NCBI GenBank assembly: GCA_003561965.1
Contig: PWXJ01000173.1
Coordinates: 1-35,623, forward strand
Direction of reading: 5' to 3'
Source: PVC group bacterium
GTDB taxonomy: Bacteria > Auribacterota > Erginobacteria > Erginobacterales > Erginobacteraceae
DNA length: 35,623 nt
Under the pieces are notes generated by a model, which saw nothing but the letters and a program-made list of their open reading frames with translations, had not been told where the DNA came from and did no database searches. Below are positions 25,746 to 34,484 of this stretch, in pieces. Numbering within the stretch: the first letter of the stretch is position 1; each line of letters starts with the position of its first letter. A program made the translations under genes and the position numbers.

Positions 25746-26732
25746 ATGAAAAAACTTACGGGTAAATCCGGCTTCCATATCGGGGTATTTATCTCCCTGG
25801 TTTTCCTGGCCGCTTGCGGCCGCCCGGCCCGTTTCGAGGACCGGCTCAAGGTGGTCGGGATCTTCCCGGACACCCGGGAGAACCCTCCGACCGCGGTCAT
25901 CCACCAGGCCCTCGACCGGGCCGACCGGGACCTGCTGATTACCTATGAAATCGTCGAGAACGTCCCTCCCCGGGAGATGGAGCGGGTGCTGCTCGATTAC
26001 GTGAACAAGGGCTACGACCTGATCTTCGGCGACGACCGGGGGGCGGAGGAGACGGTCCGGAGGGTGGCCCGGGACCACCCCGAGACGGCCTTCTGCTTCC
26101 ACTCCCGACTCGGGTCGGTCGAGCCGAATTTTTCCGTCTTCAGTTTCTGGATCCACGAGCCGGCCTATCTCTGCGGGCGGCTCGCCGCTCACCTCAGCGA
26201 ATCCGGCCGGGTCGGGGCGGTGGCCGGGGAATCCCCCCCCGCCCTCAACGCCGTCCTCAACGCTTTCCGGGCCGGCGCCCTCGCCGCCGATCCCTCGATC
26301 CGGGTGGAGGTGGTCCTGGCCGGCGCCGGGGGGGTTCAGGAAGCTGCCGGACGGCTGATCGAAGACGGGGCCGATTATATCTTCGCCGGTTCCCCGGAGG
26401 CGATCCCGGTCTGCCGGGGGAGGGGGGTCCCGGCTTTCGGGAACCTGAGGAACTGGTACTCACTCGCCCCCGACACGATGGTCTCGGGGGCGATCTGGGA
26501 CCTGGGCCCGACGGTCAAGAAGGTGGTCGAAGAAGTGAAAAAAGACAATTACCGGGCCCGGGACCTCAGGGAGTGGTCGATGATGGCCAAGGGCGGAGCC
26601 TACCTCGCCCCCTACCACGCCTTCGATACCCGGATCCCCTTTCCGGTCAAGGACGAGATCGACGATCTCCGCCGGCTGATCCTCTCCGGCCTCTACCGGG
26701 TGCCGGCCGACGAGTCCCTCCCCGCCCCCTAA
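25746..26732 (+). CDS. BMP-family (PnrA-like) substrate-binding lipoprotein
   Basis: Signal peptide with lipobox (MKKLTGKSGFHIGVFISLVFLAACGRPARF); NKGYDLIFGDDRGAEETVRRVARDHPETAFCFHSR...SVFSFWIHEPAYLCGRLAAHLSESGRVGAVAG. Confidence 0.8.
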   Translation: MKKLTGKSGFHIGVFISLVFLAACGRPARFEDRLKVVGIFPDTRENPPTAVIHQALDRADRDLLITYEIVENVPPREMERVLLDYVNKGYDLIFGDDRGAEETVRRVARDHPETAFCFHSRLGSVEPNFSVFSFWIHEPAYLCGRLAAHLSESGRVGAVAGESPPALNAVLNAFRAGALAADPSIRVEVVLAGAGGVQEAAGRLIEDGADYIFAGSPEAIPVCRGRGVPAFGNLRNWYSLAPDTMVSGAIWDLGPTVKKVVEEVKKDNYRARDLREWSMMAKGGAYLAPYHAFDTRIPFPVKDEIDDLRRLILSGLYRVPADESLPAP

Positions 26733-26787
26733 TGATCCCTCCGGCCGGCCGCTCCCTGGCCGGGAAAACCGGGCCGGGAAAACCCGA

Positions 26788-26817
26788 TTGACGGAAGCTC
26801 GGCCTTTGTCTTAGTAT
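26788..26817 (+). promoter_or_regulatory. Sigma70-like promoter candidate
   Basis: TTGACG (26788-26793), 18-bp spacer, TAGTAT (26812-26817). 36 nt upstream of the ATG at 26853. Confidence 0.45.
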
Positions 26818-26852
26818 GTCCTTTCCATCCGTCGACAATCAGGAGAAACCCT

Positions 26853-28319
26853 ATGCGCGACCCCAACCAGGTACTGGAGAATACCGTCCGGAGGTGCCGG
26901 GAAAAGGACATCCTGATCCCGACCTTCGCCCAGATGGCCGACCCGGGGCTGATCCCGGAGAAGGTCAGGGAGGAGCTGAAAGGAATCGGCCTCTGGGATC
27001 TCCACCCCCGCAACCTCTTCCGGATCACCTGGAAGAACGAACCCCGCGACCGGGGGGGCGGCTTCGGGAAGGTGAATTACCTGGAGATCCCCCGGGAACT
27101 GACCGGCATCAAGGCCCGGCTGATAATGATCCTGGGCAAGTATTTCCCCACCGGGGCCCACAAGGTGGGGGCGGCCTTCGGCTGCCTGGTGCCCCGCCTG
27201 ATCAGCGGGGAATTCGACCCCACCACCCAGAAGGCGGTCTGGCCCTCGACTGGAAACTACTGCCGGGGCGGGGCTTACGACTCGGTTCTCCTCGGCTGCA
27301 CCCCGGTGGCCATCCTCCCCGAGGAGATGTCGAAGGAGCGCTTCGAGTGGCTCAAGGAGGTCGGCTCGGAGATCTACGCCACCGCCGGCTGCGAGAGCAA
27401 CGTCAAGGAAATCTACGACAAGTGCTGGGAGCTGAAACGGCAGTTCGGGGACCGGGTGGTCGTCCTCAACCAGTTCGACGAGATCGGCAACCCCACCTGG
27501 CACTTCAACATCCCCGGCCGGGCCCTCGAGGAAGTCTTCAACCTGGAGAGACGCGAGGGAGAGAGGCTCTCCGCGGTCTGCCTGACCCAGGGGTCGGCGG
27601 GGACCCTGGCCGCCGCCGATTACCTCAAGGAGGTCTTCCCCGGGGTGAAATTGACGGTCGGGGAAGCGCTCCAGTGCCCGACCCTCCTCTACAACGGTTT
27701 CGGCGGGCACCGGATCGAGGGGATCGGCGACAAGCACGTCCCCTGGGTTCACAACCTCCGGCAGACCGACCTGGTCGCCGCCATCGACGACAACGCCTGC
27801 GTCGCCCTGGCCCGGCTCTTCAACGAACCCGCCGGGAAGAACTTCCTCAAGGGGATCGGGGTCCCGGGGGAAGCGGTTGACCGCCTGGACCTGCTCGGGA
27901 TCTCCTCGATCGCCAACCTTCTCTCGGCGATCAAGACCGCCCGCTATTTCGAATATGACGAGAATGATATATTGATGTCGATCGCCACCGACTCGATGGA
28001 ACTCTACGGCTCGCGGATCGAGGAATACCGGGAGCAGAGCGGCGAATACACCGACACCCGGGCCGCGGTCGATTACAACAGGTACATCGCCGATCTGGGG
28101 ATCGATTATATGCTCGAGACCTCTTATTACGACCGCAAACGGATGCACAACTTGAAGTACTTCACCTGGATCGAGCAACAGGGGCGGGAACTGGAAGATC
28201 TCAACGCCCAGTGGTACGACGCCGCCTGGTGGACCGATCAATTCCGCTCCACCGCGGAGCTGGACGAAAAAATCACCGAGTTCAACGCGAAAACGGGGCT
28301 GCTCCGGAAGTACGGCTGA
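26853..28319 (+). CDS. Fold-type II PLP-dependent enzyme (TrpB/cysteine synthase-like, uncharacterised subgroup)
   Basis: GKYFPTGAHKVGAAFGCLVPRLI is a TrpB/threonine-synthase-type Lys context (GAHKxG); PSTGNYCRGGAYDSVLLGC; QGSAGTLAAADYLKEV. Confidence 0.78.
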   Translation: MRDPNQVLENTVRRCREKDILIPTFAQMADPGLIPEKVREELKGIGLWDLHPRNLFRITWKNEPRDRGGGFGKVNYLEIPRELTGIKARLIMILGKYFPTGAHKVGAAFGCLVPRLISGEFDPTTQKAVWPSTGNYCRGGAYDSVLLGCTPVAILPEEMSKERFEWLKEVGSEIYATAGCESNVKEIYDKCWELKRQFGDRVVVLNQFDEIGNPTWHFNIPGRALEEVFNLERREGERLSAVCLTQGSAGTLAAADYLKEVFPGVKLTVGEALQCPTLLYNGFGGHRIEGIGDKHVPWVHNLRQTDLVAAIDDNACVALARLFNEPAGKNFLKGIGVPGEAVDRLDLLGISSIANLLSAIKTARYFEYDENDILMSIATDSMELYGSRIEEYREQSGEYTDTRAAVDYNRYIADLGIDYMLETSYYDRKRMHNLKYFTWIEQQGRELEDLNAQWYDAAWWTDQFRSTAELDEKITEFNAKTGLLRKYG

Positions 28320-28391
28320 ACCGGGGGAGGGAAGTGGAACCTGCCCGGGAGTGATTTCGGGGAGAGTTATTTTCACCGGAGATCAAGGAAT

Positions 28392-28682
28392 ATGATTGCT
28401 ACGAAAGTCAAGGAAGGCTATAAACTGGAAAGTCCGACCATCGACGGGGTCTTTGTGGTCAAGATGACCCTGAACGATACCGGGGAAGAGAGTATCGAAA
28501 TCTGTTCCGGCCGGGCCGGGGTCTGTTTCCCGGTCCAGAAACTCGAGCCGGGAACGATTGAAAAGGCCGTCGGCCCCAAGCGCTGGCGGTTCTTCCAGAA
28601 ACTGAAGAAGGAGGGTGTCGACCGGATGTTCCTCGACCCCCAGAAAGACGGGCGCCGGGCCCCGGCCACCCGGAGCTGGTAG
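28392..28682 (+). CDS. Small protein of unknown function (96 aa) between PLP enzyme and gcvH
   Basis: MIATKVKEGYKLESPTIDGVFVVKMTLNDTGEESIEICSGRAGVCFPVQKLEPGTIEKAVGPKRWRFFQKLKKEGVDRMFLDPQKDGRRAPATRSW. Syntenic and co-oriented. Confidence 0.6.
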   Translation: MIATKVKEGYKLESPTIDGVFVVKMTLNDTGEESIEICSGRAGVCFPVQKLEPGTIEKAVGPKRWRFFQKLKKEGVDRMFLDPQKDGRRAPATRSW

Positions 28683-28760
28683 CCCCGACCCGACCCCGGT
28701 TCGGGCTGCCGCCGTTTGGTTACACCAGCTCAGAAATAATCAAAACCAAGGAGAGAGAAT

Positions 28761-29144
28761 ATGTCGCCCGAGGACCTGCTCTTCACCCGCGAGCACGAAT
28801 GGATCGAGTCCGGAAAGTCCCCGGCCCGGTTCGGGATCACCGACTACGCCCAGGGTGAGCTGACTGACGTGGTTTACGTCGAACTCCCCGAGGAAAACGC
28901 CGAGGTCAGCCGGGGCGATGTGGTCGGGACCCTGGAGTCGGTCAAGGCCACCTCCGACTTTTACGCCCCGGCCGACGGAAAGATCACGGCGGTTAATTCG
29001 GAACTCGAGGACAGCCCGGAGAAGGTCAACCAGGACCCTTACGGGGAGGGATGGCTTTACGAGATCGAGATCGCCGACCCCGGCCAGCTCGCCGGGCTGA
29101 TGGATTACCCGGCCTACCGGAAGTACCTCGAAACCGGCGAATAG
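28761..29144 (+). CDS. gcvH: Glycine cleavage system H protein
   Basis: LFTREHEWIE...FGITDYAQGELTDVVYVELPE...GTLESVKATSDFYAPADGKITAVNSEL. Lipoyl Lys in ESVKA. Preceded by AAGGAGAGAATATG. Confidence 0.96.
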   Translation: MSPEDLLFTREHEWIESGKSPARFGITDYAQGELTDVVYVELPEENAEVSRGDVVGTLESVKATSDFYAPADGKITAVNSELEDSPEKVNQDPYGEGWLYEIEIADPGQLAGLMDYPAYRKYLETGE

Positions 29145-29146
29145 CG

Positions 29147-30490
29147 ATGCGGTTCATCCCCAACACCGCCCCGATCCGCCGGGAGATGCTGGAGGCGATC
29201 GGGGTCTCCGACTTCGAGGAACTGATCGCCGCCATCCCCGGGGGCGTCCGCTTCCGGGGTGAACTCGAGATCCCCGGCCCCCTCTCGGAGTCCGAACTGC
29301 TGGAGCGGGTCTCCGCCCTGGCCTCCCGCAACCGGGACCTGGCCGGGTTCAAGCCCCTGGTCGGGGCCGGGGCCTACCGCCATTTCGTCTCGCGGGTGGT
29401 TTCCGCCCTGCTCTCCCGGGAGGAGTTCTACACCGCCTACACCCCCTACCAGCCGGAGTTGAGCCAGGGAACCCTCCAGGCGGTCTTCGAGTACCAGTCC
29501 TTCCTCGCCCGCCTGACCGGGATGGAGGTGGTCATCCCCTCGATCTACGACGGGGCCTCGGCCGCCGCCGAGGCGGTGCTGATGGCCCTGCGGCTGTCGA
29601 AGAAGAACCGGGTCCTGGTCTCCGCCGCCCTCCACCCCCACTACCGTTCGACGATCGAGACCTACACCGCCCCCCACCGGACCGAACTGGTCGAGATTCC
29701 CTGTTCCGGGGGTCTGACCGACCGGGCCCGGCTGGAAGAGGCCCTCGGCGAAGAGACGGCGGCGGTGGTGGTCCAGTCGCCCAACTTCTTCGGAGCGGTC
29801 GAGTCGGTGGACGAACTGGCGGCCCCGGCCCGCGATCATCCGGCGCTTTTCATCCAGGCGGTGGCCGAGTCGCTATCCCTGGGGCTGCTCCGGGCCCCCG
29901 GGGAGATGGGGGTCGACATCCTGGCCGGGGAGGCCCAGTCGCTGGGGATGGAACTCAACTTCGGCGGCCCCTACAACGGCTACCTGGGCGCCCGGAAGAA
30001 ATACCTCCGCCAGCTCCCGGGCCGGATCGTCGGGGAGACCGAAGACCGGGACGGAAAGCGCTGCTTCGTGATGACCGCCCGGGCCCGGGAGCAGGATATC
30101 CGCCGGGAGAAGGCCACCTCCTGCATCTGCACCAACCACGGGCTCCACATCCTCGCCTCCGCCATCCACCTGGCTCTGCTGGGGACCGAGGGGCTCTACC
30201 GGACCGCCCTGGTCAACACCCGGGCCGCCCACTACCTGGAAGAGAAACTGGTCGGGACGGGGAAGTTCGAGCGGGTCTTCGACTGCCCCTTCTTCAACGA
30301 GTTCACGCTCCGGTCCCTGGCCCCGATGGACGAGGTCAGGAAAAAGCTTCTGGACGGAGGATTCATTCCCCCCCTCGGACTCGGTTCCTATCTCGGGGAG
30401 GAGGAACTGGCCGGCACCGCCCTCTTCGCCGTCACCGAGATCTTCTCCCGCGCCGACCTCGACCGGGTGACCGAACTTCTCGGAAAATAA
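29147..30490 (+). CDS. gcvPA: Glycine dehydrogenase (decarboxylating) subunit 1
   Basis: MRFIPNTAPIRREMLEAIGVSDFEELIAAIPGGVRFRGELEIP...FYTAYTPYQPELSQGTLQAVFEYQSFLARLTGMEV. ATG just downstream of the gcvH stop. Confidence 0.95.
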   Translation: MRFIPNTAPIRREMLEAIGVSDFEELIAAIPGGVRFRGELEIPGPLSESELLERVSALASRNRDLAGFKPLVGAGAYRHFVSRVVSALLSREEFYTAYTPYQPELSQGTLQAVFEYQSFLARLTGMEVVIPSIYDGASAAAEAVLMALRLSKKNRVLVSAALHPHYRSTIETYTAPHRTELVEIPCSGGLTDRARLEEALGEETAAVVVQSPNFFGAVESVDELAAPARDHPALFIQAVAESLSLGLLRAPGEMGVDILAGEAQSLGMELNFGGPYNGYLGARKKYLRQLPGRIVGETEDRDGKRCFVMTARAREQDIRREKATSCICTNHGLHILASAIHLALLGTEGLYRTALVNTRAAHYLEEKLVGTGKFERVFDCPFFNEFTLRSLAPMDEVRKKLLDGGFIPPLGLGSYLGEEELAGTALFAVTEIFSRADLDRVTELLGK

Positions 30491-30505
30491 TCGCGGATTA
30501 TACGG

Positions 30506-31975
30506 ATGAAACTTATCTTTGAAAAATCCCATCCCGGCCGGGAGGGCTACTCCCTTCCCGCCGACGGGTTCGAGGAGATTCCCCTCGATCGCTGTATCCC
30601 GGAGGAGCTGAGGGGGAAGAAGCGGGAACTGGTCGAGGTCTCCGAGGTCGAGGTGGTCCGCCACTACACCCGGTTGAGCAAGCTCAACTACGGGATCGAG
30701 GACGGCCTCTACCCGCTGGGATCCTGCACGATGAAGTACAACCCCAAGGTCGGCGAATACCTGGCCGGCCTGGAGCGGTTCGTCCACGCCCACCCCTTCT
30801 CCCCCCCCGAACTGGTCCAGGGGACGCTGGAGCTGATTTACGAACTCGGTGAGCTGTTGGGTCGGATCACCGGGATGGAGGCCTACACCCTGGCCCCGGC
30901 CGCCGGGGCCCACGGCGAGCTGGCCGGGGTCCTGATCATCCGGAAGTACTTCGAGGACCGGGGAGAGGAGCGGACCAGGATGCTGGTCCCCGACTCCGCC
31001 CACGGGACCAACCCCGCCTCCTCGGCGATGGCCGGCTACCGGGTCGTCGAGCTGAAGTCGAACGATCAGGGCACCATCGACCTCGGGGAACTTGAGAAGG
31101 CGATGGACTCCGGGACCGCCGGACTGATGCTGACCAACCCGAACACCGCCGGGATGTTCGACCCCCGGATCGACCGGATCGCCGAGATCGTCCACGGCCG
31201 GGGCGGCCTGCTCTACTACGACGGGGCCAACCTCAACGCCACCCTGGGCATCCTCCGGCCCGGGGACTGCGGCTTCGACGTCGTCCACCTCAACCTCCAC
31301 AAGACCTTCGGCACCCCCCACGGCGGGGGGGGGCCCGGGGCCGGACCGGTCGGGGTCAAGGAGTTTCTCCGGCCCTACCTCCCCTCGCCGGTGGTGGAAT
31401 TCGACGGGGAGAAGTACCGTCTCCGGGACCCGGGGGAGAAGTCGATCGGGATGATCCGGTCCTTCGTCGCCAACTTCTCCGTTTTGGTCAAGGCCTACGC
31501 CTGGATCCTCTCCCTCGGCCCGGGGGGGCTCCGGGAGGCCGCCGAGGCCGCGGTGGTCAACGCCAACTACCTGCTGGCGAAATTAAAGGACTACTACCGC
31601 CCCTCCTACGGGGGTTTCTGCGCCCACGAGTGCGTGCTCACCGGCCGGGATTTCAAGAAGCACGGGATCAAAACCCTGGATATCGCCAAGCGGCTGATGG
31701 ACTACGGCTACCACCCCCCGACCATCTACTTCCCCCACTTCAAGCCTTACGCCGAGGAGACGCTGATGGTCGAGCCCCCGGAGTCGGAGGGGAGGGAGGT
31801 GATCGACGACTTCATCGCGGCGATGATCAAGATCGCCGCCGAGGCCGAGAAGGATCCCGATCTTCTCCTCGAGGCGCCCGGCGCCACCCCGATCCGCCGG
31901 ACCGACGACGTCCTGGCCGTCCGCCGCCCGGTCCTCCATTACGACGACGAATTGAAGCTGAAGGAAGAAGGTTAG
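30506..31975 (+). CDS. gcvPB: Glycine dehydrogenase (decarboxylating) subunit 2
   Basis: LGSCTMKYNPKVGEYLAGLERFVHAHPFSPPELVQGTLELIYELGELLGRITGMEAYTLAPAAGAHGELAG...LNLHKTFGTPHGGGGPGAGPVGV (PLP Lys). Confidence 0.96.
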   Translation: MKLIFEKSHPGREGYSLPADGFEEIPLDRCIPEELRGKKRELVEVSEVEVVRHYTRLSKLNYGIEDGLYPLGSCTMKYNPKVGEYLAGLERFVHAHPFSPPELVQGTLELIYELGELLGRITGMEAYTLAPAAGAHGELAGVLIIRKYFEDRGEERTRMLVPDSAHGTNPASSAMAGYRVVELKSNDQGTIDLGELEKAMDSGTAGLMLTNPNTAGMFDPRIDRIAEIVHGRGGLLYYDGANLNATLGILRPGDCGFDVVHLNLHKTFGTPHGGGGPGAGPVGVKEFLRPYLPSPVVEFDGEKYRLRDPGEKSIGMIRSFVANFSVLVKAYAWILSLGPGGLREAAEAAVVNANYLLAKLKDYYRPSYGGFCAHECVLTGRDFKKHGIKTLDIAKRLMDYGYHPPTIYFPHFKPYAEETLMVEPPESEGREVIDDFIAAMIKIAAEAEKDPDLLLEAPGATPIRRTDDVLAVRRPVLHYDDELKLKEEG

Positions 31976-31981
31976 AGACGG

Positions 31982-32599
31982 ATGGCCGCCGACCTCCCCG
32001 ATCGGGAACACCCCGACCGGGTCCGCTGGAACCGGAGATACCGCGAGCGGGAAGAACGGGACCGCGCCCGGCCGCCCTCCCGCTGGCTGACCTCCCACCG
32101 CCGGCTCCTCCTTAAGCTCCCGAAAGGCCCCGCCTTCGACCTGGCCTGCGGGACCGGCCGGAATTCCCTCTACCTGGCCCGGCTGGGGTTCGAGGTCGAG
32201 GCGGTCGATATCTCCGATGTCGCCGTCGATCGCCTGCGTACCCGGGCCGCCCGCCGGAAGTTGCCGATCCGGGCCCGGGTGCTGAACCTGGAGAACGCCG
32301 GTCTTCCCCGGGGCCGATACCGGGTGATCGTCAACGTCAACTATCTGGAGCGGAAGCTCTTTCCGGCCATTCAGGCCGCCCTCCGCCCCGGGGGCCTGCT
32401 CTTCTTCGTCTCCTTTCTCAAGGGTCCTTCGGCCCCCCTCCGGGGGAGGCTCAACCCCGACTACCTCCTCGACCCCGGCGAACTTCTCCGGGCCTTCCCC
32501 GCCCTGGAGATTCTTGAGTACCGGGAAGGAACCGCCGAAGCCCCCGCCCCGCCGGGAAAGCCGCGCTCCGCCTTTCTCCTGGCCCGGAAAAATAAGTAG
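31982..32599 (+). CDS. TehB-like class I SAM-dependent methyltransferase
   Basis: FDLACGTGRNSLYLARLGFEVEAVDISDVAVDRLRTRAARRKLPIRARVLNLENA. Starts 9 nt after the first base of the gcvPB stop, same frame. Confidence 0.85.
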   Translation: MAADLPDREHPDRVRWNRRYREREERDRARPPSRWLTSHRRLLLKLPKGPAFDLACGTGRNSLYLARLGFEVEAVDISDVAVDRLRTRAARRKLPIRARVLNLENAGLPRGRYRVIVNVNYLERKLFPAIQAALRPGGLLFFVSFLKGPSAPLRGRLNPDYLLDPGELLRAFPALEILEYREGTAEAPAPPGKPRSAFLLARKNK

Positions 32600-32625
32600 C
32601 GCGTTCCCGTCCGGGCCGTTCTCGG

Positions 32626-32660
32626 AAAAAAATTCCCCCTCCCCGGCGGGGAGAGGGAAT
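32626..32660 (-). terminator. Rho-independent terminator for the minus-strand MBL gene
   Basis: Minus strand: ATTCCCTCTCCCC-GCC-GGGGAGGGGGAAT followed by T-run (plus-strand AAAAAAA at 32626-32632). About 12-bp stem with one mismatch. Confidence 0.75.
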
Positions 32661-32731
32661 CAAGGGCGAGGGAAGAGGTTCAGCGCGGGCCGGGTTGGCC
32701 GTCGGTCCGGCCCGGGGCGTTGGCGCCCGGT

Positions 32732-33649
32732 TCACTCCGTCAAATCTTCGATAACCGGCGTTGAAGCCACCTCGTAGGTCTCCCCGTCGGAGGTGAAGAT
32801 GATGTGGCCGTGGTAGTCGGTCCGCATCACCCGGGTCCCGGCTCTCCGCAGCCGGTTCATCACCTCCCAGTCGGGGTGGCTGAAGCGGTTGCGTTTCCCG
32901 GCCGAGATCACCGCCACCTCGGGGTTGACCATCGCGAAGAACTCCGGCGTGGTCGAGGTGCTTGAGCCGTGGTGTCCGGTATTGAGAACGGTTGACTTTA
33001 GCCGGGCCCCGGAAGAGACCATCAATCCTTCCAGTTCTCGTTCGGCGTCCCCGGTGTTGATAAAGGAGAAGTTCCCGTACTCGACCCTGGTCACAATCGA
33101 CTGGTTGTTGATATTCATAAAGGAACGGCGCTCCAGCGGCAGGGTCGGGCCCAGAACCTGGACGGTGACGTGGTCGCCGAACGGGATCAGGTCGCCGGCG
33201 GTCGGGACCTTGACCGGGATCTCCCGCTCCCGGGCCAGTTCCAGCATCCTTTCGTAGGCCGAGACCGTGTGCGGGTAGCCGGAATCGTAAATCACCCCGA
33301 CCGGAAACTCCTCCATAATCGCCGGCACCCCGCCGATATGGTCGGCGTGGGGGTGGGTCACCACTATCACGTCGACCCGGTCCAGTCCCAGGGACTTCAT
33401 CAGGGGGATTATGGTATCCTGTCCGGCGTCGTAGCGCGAGTGGCGGGTGCCCATCTGGCCGGCGTCGAGCAGCATCGTCTTGCCCTCCGGGCTGATCACC
33501 AGCGTGGCGTCGCCCTGGCGGACATCGATCACGATCACCCGCAGCGGATCGGTCTCCGCCGCCCGCGCCGTCAGCGAAAATAGCAGCCCGCCGGCCGCCA
33601 GCAGAATGACCAGCGCCAGCACCGTCCTGTGATGGCGAAAAATATTCAT
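32732..33649 (-). CDS. Secreted ComEC-like metallo-beta-lactamase-fold hydrolase
   Basis: Signal peptide MNIFRHHRTVLALVILLAAGGLLFSLTARAAE; VRQGDATLVISPEGKTMLLDAG...VVTHPHADHIGG...FINTGDAERELEGLM...TVLNTGHHGSSTSTTPEFF. SD GGGAGGAGAT before ATG. Confidence 0.9.
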   Translation of the reverse strand: MNIFRHHRTVLALVILLAAGGLLFSLTARAAETDPLRVIVIDVRQGDATLVISPEGKTMLLDAGQMGTRHSRYDAGQDTIIPLMKSLGLDRVDVIVVTHPHADHIGGVPAIMEEFPVGVIYDSGYPHTVSAYERMLELAREREIPVKVPTAGDLIPFGDHVTVQVLGPTLPLERRSFMNINNQSIVTRVEYGNFSFINTGDAERELEGLMVSSGARLKSTVLNTGHHGSSTSTTPEFFAMVNPEVAVISAGKRNRFSHPDWEVMNRLRRAGTRVMRTDYHGHIIFTSDGETYEVASTPVIEDLTE

Positions 33650-33684
33650 ATCTCCTCCCGGTTATGGATTATCGATAGGATAGT

Positions 33685-33699
33685 TAGTAACCATTACTA
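33685..33699. promoter_or_regulatory. Perfect 15-bp palindrome in divergent intergenic region
   Basis: TAGTAA-CCA-TTACTA, in an AT-rich stretch between divergent MBL (-) and flavin reductase (+) genes. Confidence 0.45.
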
Positions 33700-33706
33700 T
33701 GACACT

Positions 33707-33820
33707 ATAACACTTCCCGCCGCCGCCGGCCAGAATAAACCGGAGAAATCATCCAAATTGTCTCATCGCCCCGGCCGCCGGGGGAAGTTTCGGATTTTCC
33801 TCCGAACCGGGAAGTGTTAT
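33707..33820. promoter_or_regulatory. Pair of 13-bp perfect inverted repeats, 88 bp apart, in the same divergent intergenic region
   Basis: ATAACACTTCCCG (33707-33719) and CGGGAAGTGTTAT (33808-33820). Confidence 0.5.
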
Positions 33821-33872
33821 GATCGGAGCGGTGGAAGGGAATTTATCGAGAATAAGTGAAAAGGAGGTGGTG

Positions 33873-34484
33873 ATGAAGGTTTCACTGGGAGCGAAGACCC
33901 TGGCCCCGGCGCCGGTTTACGTCGTCGGGACCTACGATCAAGCGGGTCGGGCCAATGCGGCGGCGGTCTCCTGGGCGGGGATCTGCTGTTCGAAGCCGCC
34001 CTGCCTGGCGGTCTCCCTGCGGGAGGCCACCTGTACCTACCACAATATCCTCGCCCGGGAGGCGTTCACCGTCAATATCCCCACCGAAGAGCAGGCGGAG
34101 CCCGCCGATTACTTCGGCCTGGCCTCGGGGAAGGAGACCGACAAGTTGGCCGCCGCCGGCTTGACCGCGGTGAAGAGCGACCTGGTCGACGCCCCCTGTA
34201 TCGAAGAGTTTCCCCTGGTCCTGGAGTGTTCGCTCTTCCGGACCTTCGAATTGGGCCTGCACACGATGTTCGTCGGCGAGATCAGGGACGTCAAGGCGGA
34301 AGAAGCCGTTCTCGGGGAGAAGCGGGTGCTCGACCTGGGAAGGCTGAAGCCGTTCATATTCTCCCCCGGGGACCGGATGTATTACCGGCTGGGAGAGAAG
34401 CTCGGCCCGGCCTTCTCGATCGGGGAGAAGTTCAGATCAGGGCGTGGAGCTTCTCCTCCAGGGGGGCGAAGTCGGAGCCGGTGA
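33873..34484 (+). CDS. Flavin reductase-like FMN-binding split-barrel protein
   Basis: MKVSLGAKTLAPAPVYVVGTYDQAGRANAAAVSWAGICCSKPPCLAVSLREATCTYHNILAREAFTVNIPTEE. Strong SD AAGGAGGTGGTG-ATG at 33873. The 3' end overlaps the convergent SHMT-like gene. Confidence 0.9.
   Translation: MKVSLGAKTLAPAPVYVVGTYDQAGRANAAAVSWAGICCSKPPCLAVSLREATCTYHNILAREAFTVNIPTEEQAEPADYFGLASGKETDKLAAAGLTAVKSDLVDAPCIEEFPLVLECSLFRTFELGLHTMFVGEIRDVKAEEAVLGEKRVLDLGRLKPFIFSPGDRMYYRLGEKLGPAFSIGEKFRSGRGASPPGGRSRSR

Noticed and set aside
24501-26192. 563-aa minus-strand ORF opposite GT4/BMP genes, and similar antisense ORFs at 13631-14851, 18202-19743, 26811-28376, 29873-31321
   Set aside because: No recognisable motifs, biased composition, and fully overlapped by clear plus-strand families.
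33707-33820. MITE interpretation of the 13-bp inverted repeats
   Set aside because: No flanking target-site duplication and no internal coding sequence. Kept only as a possible operator pair.
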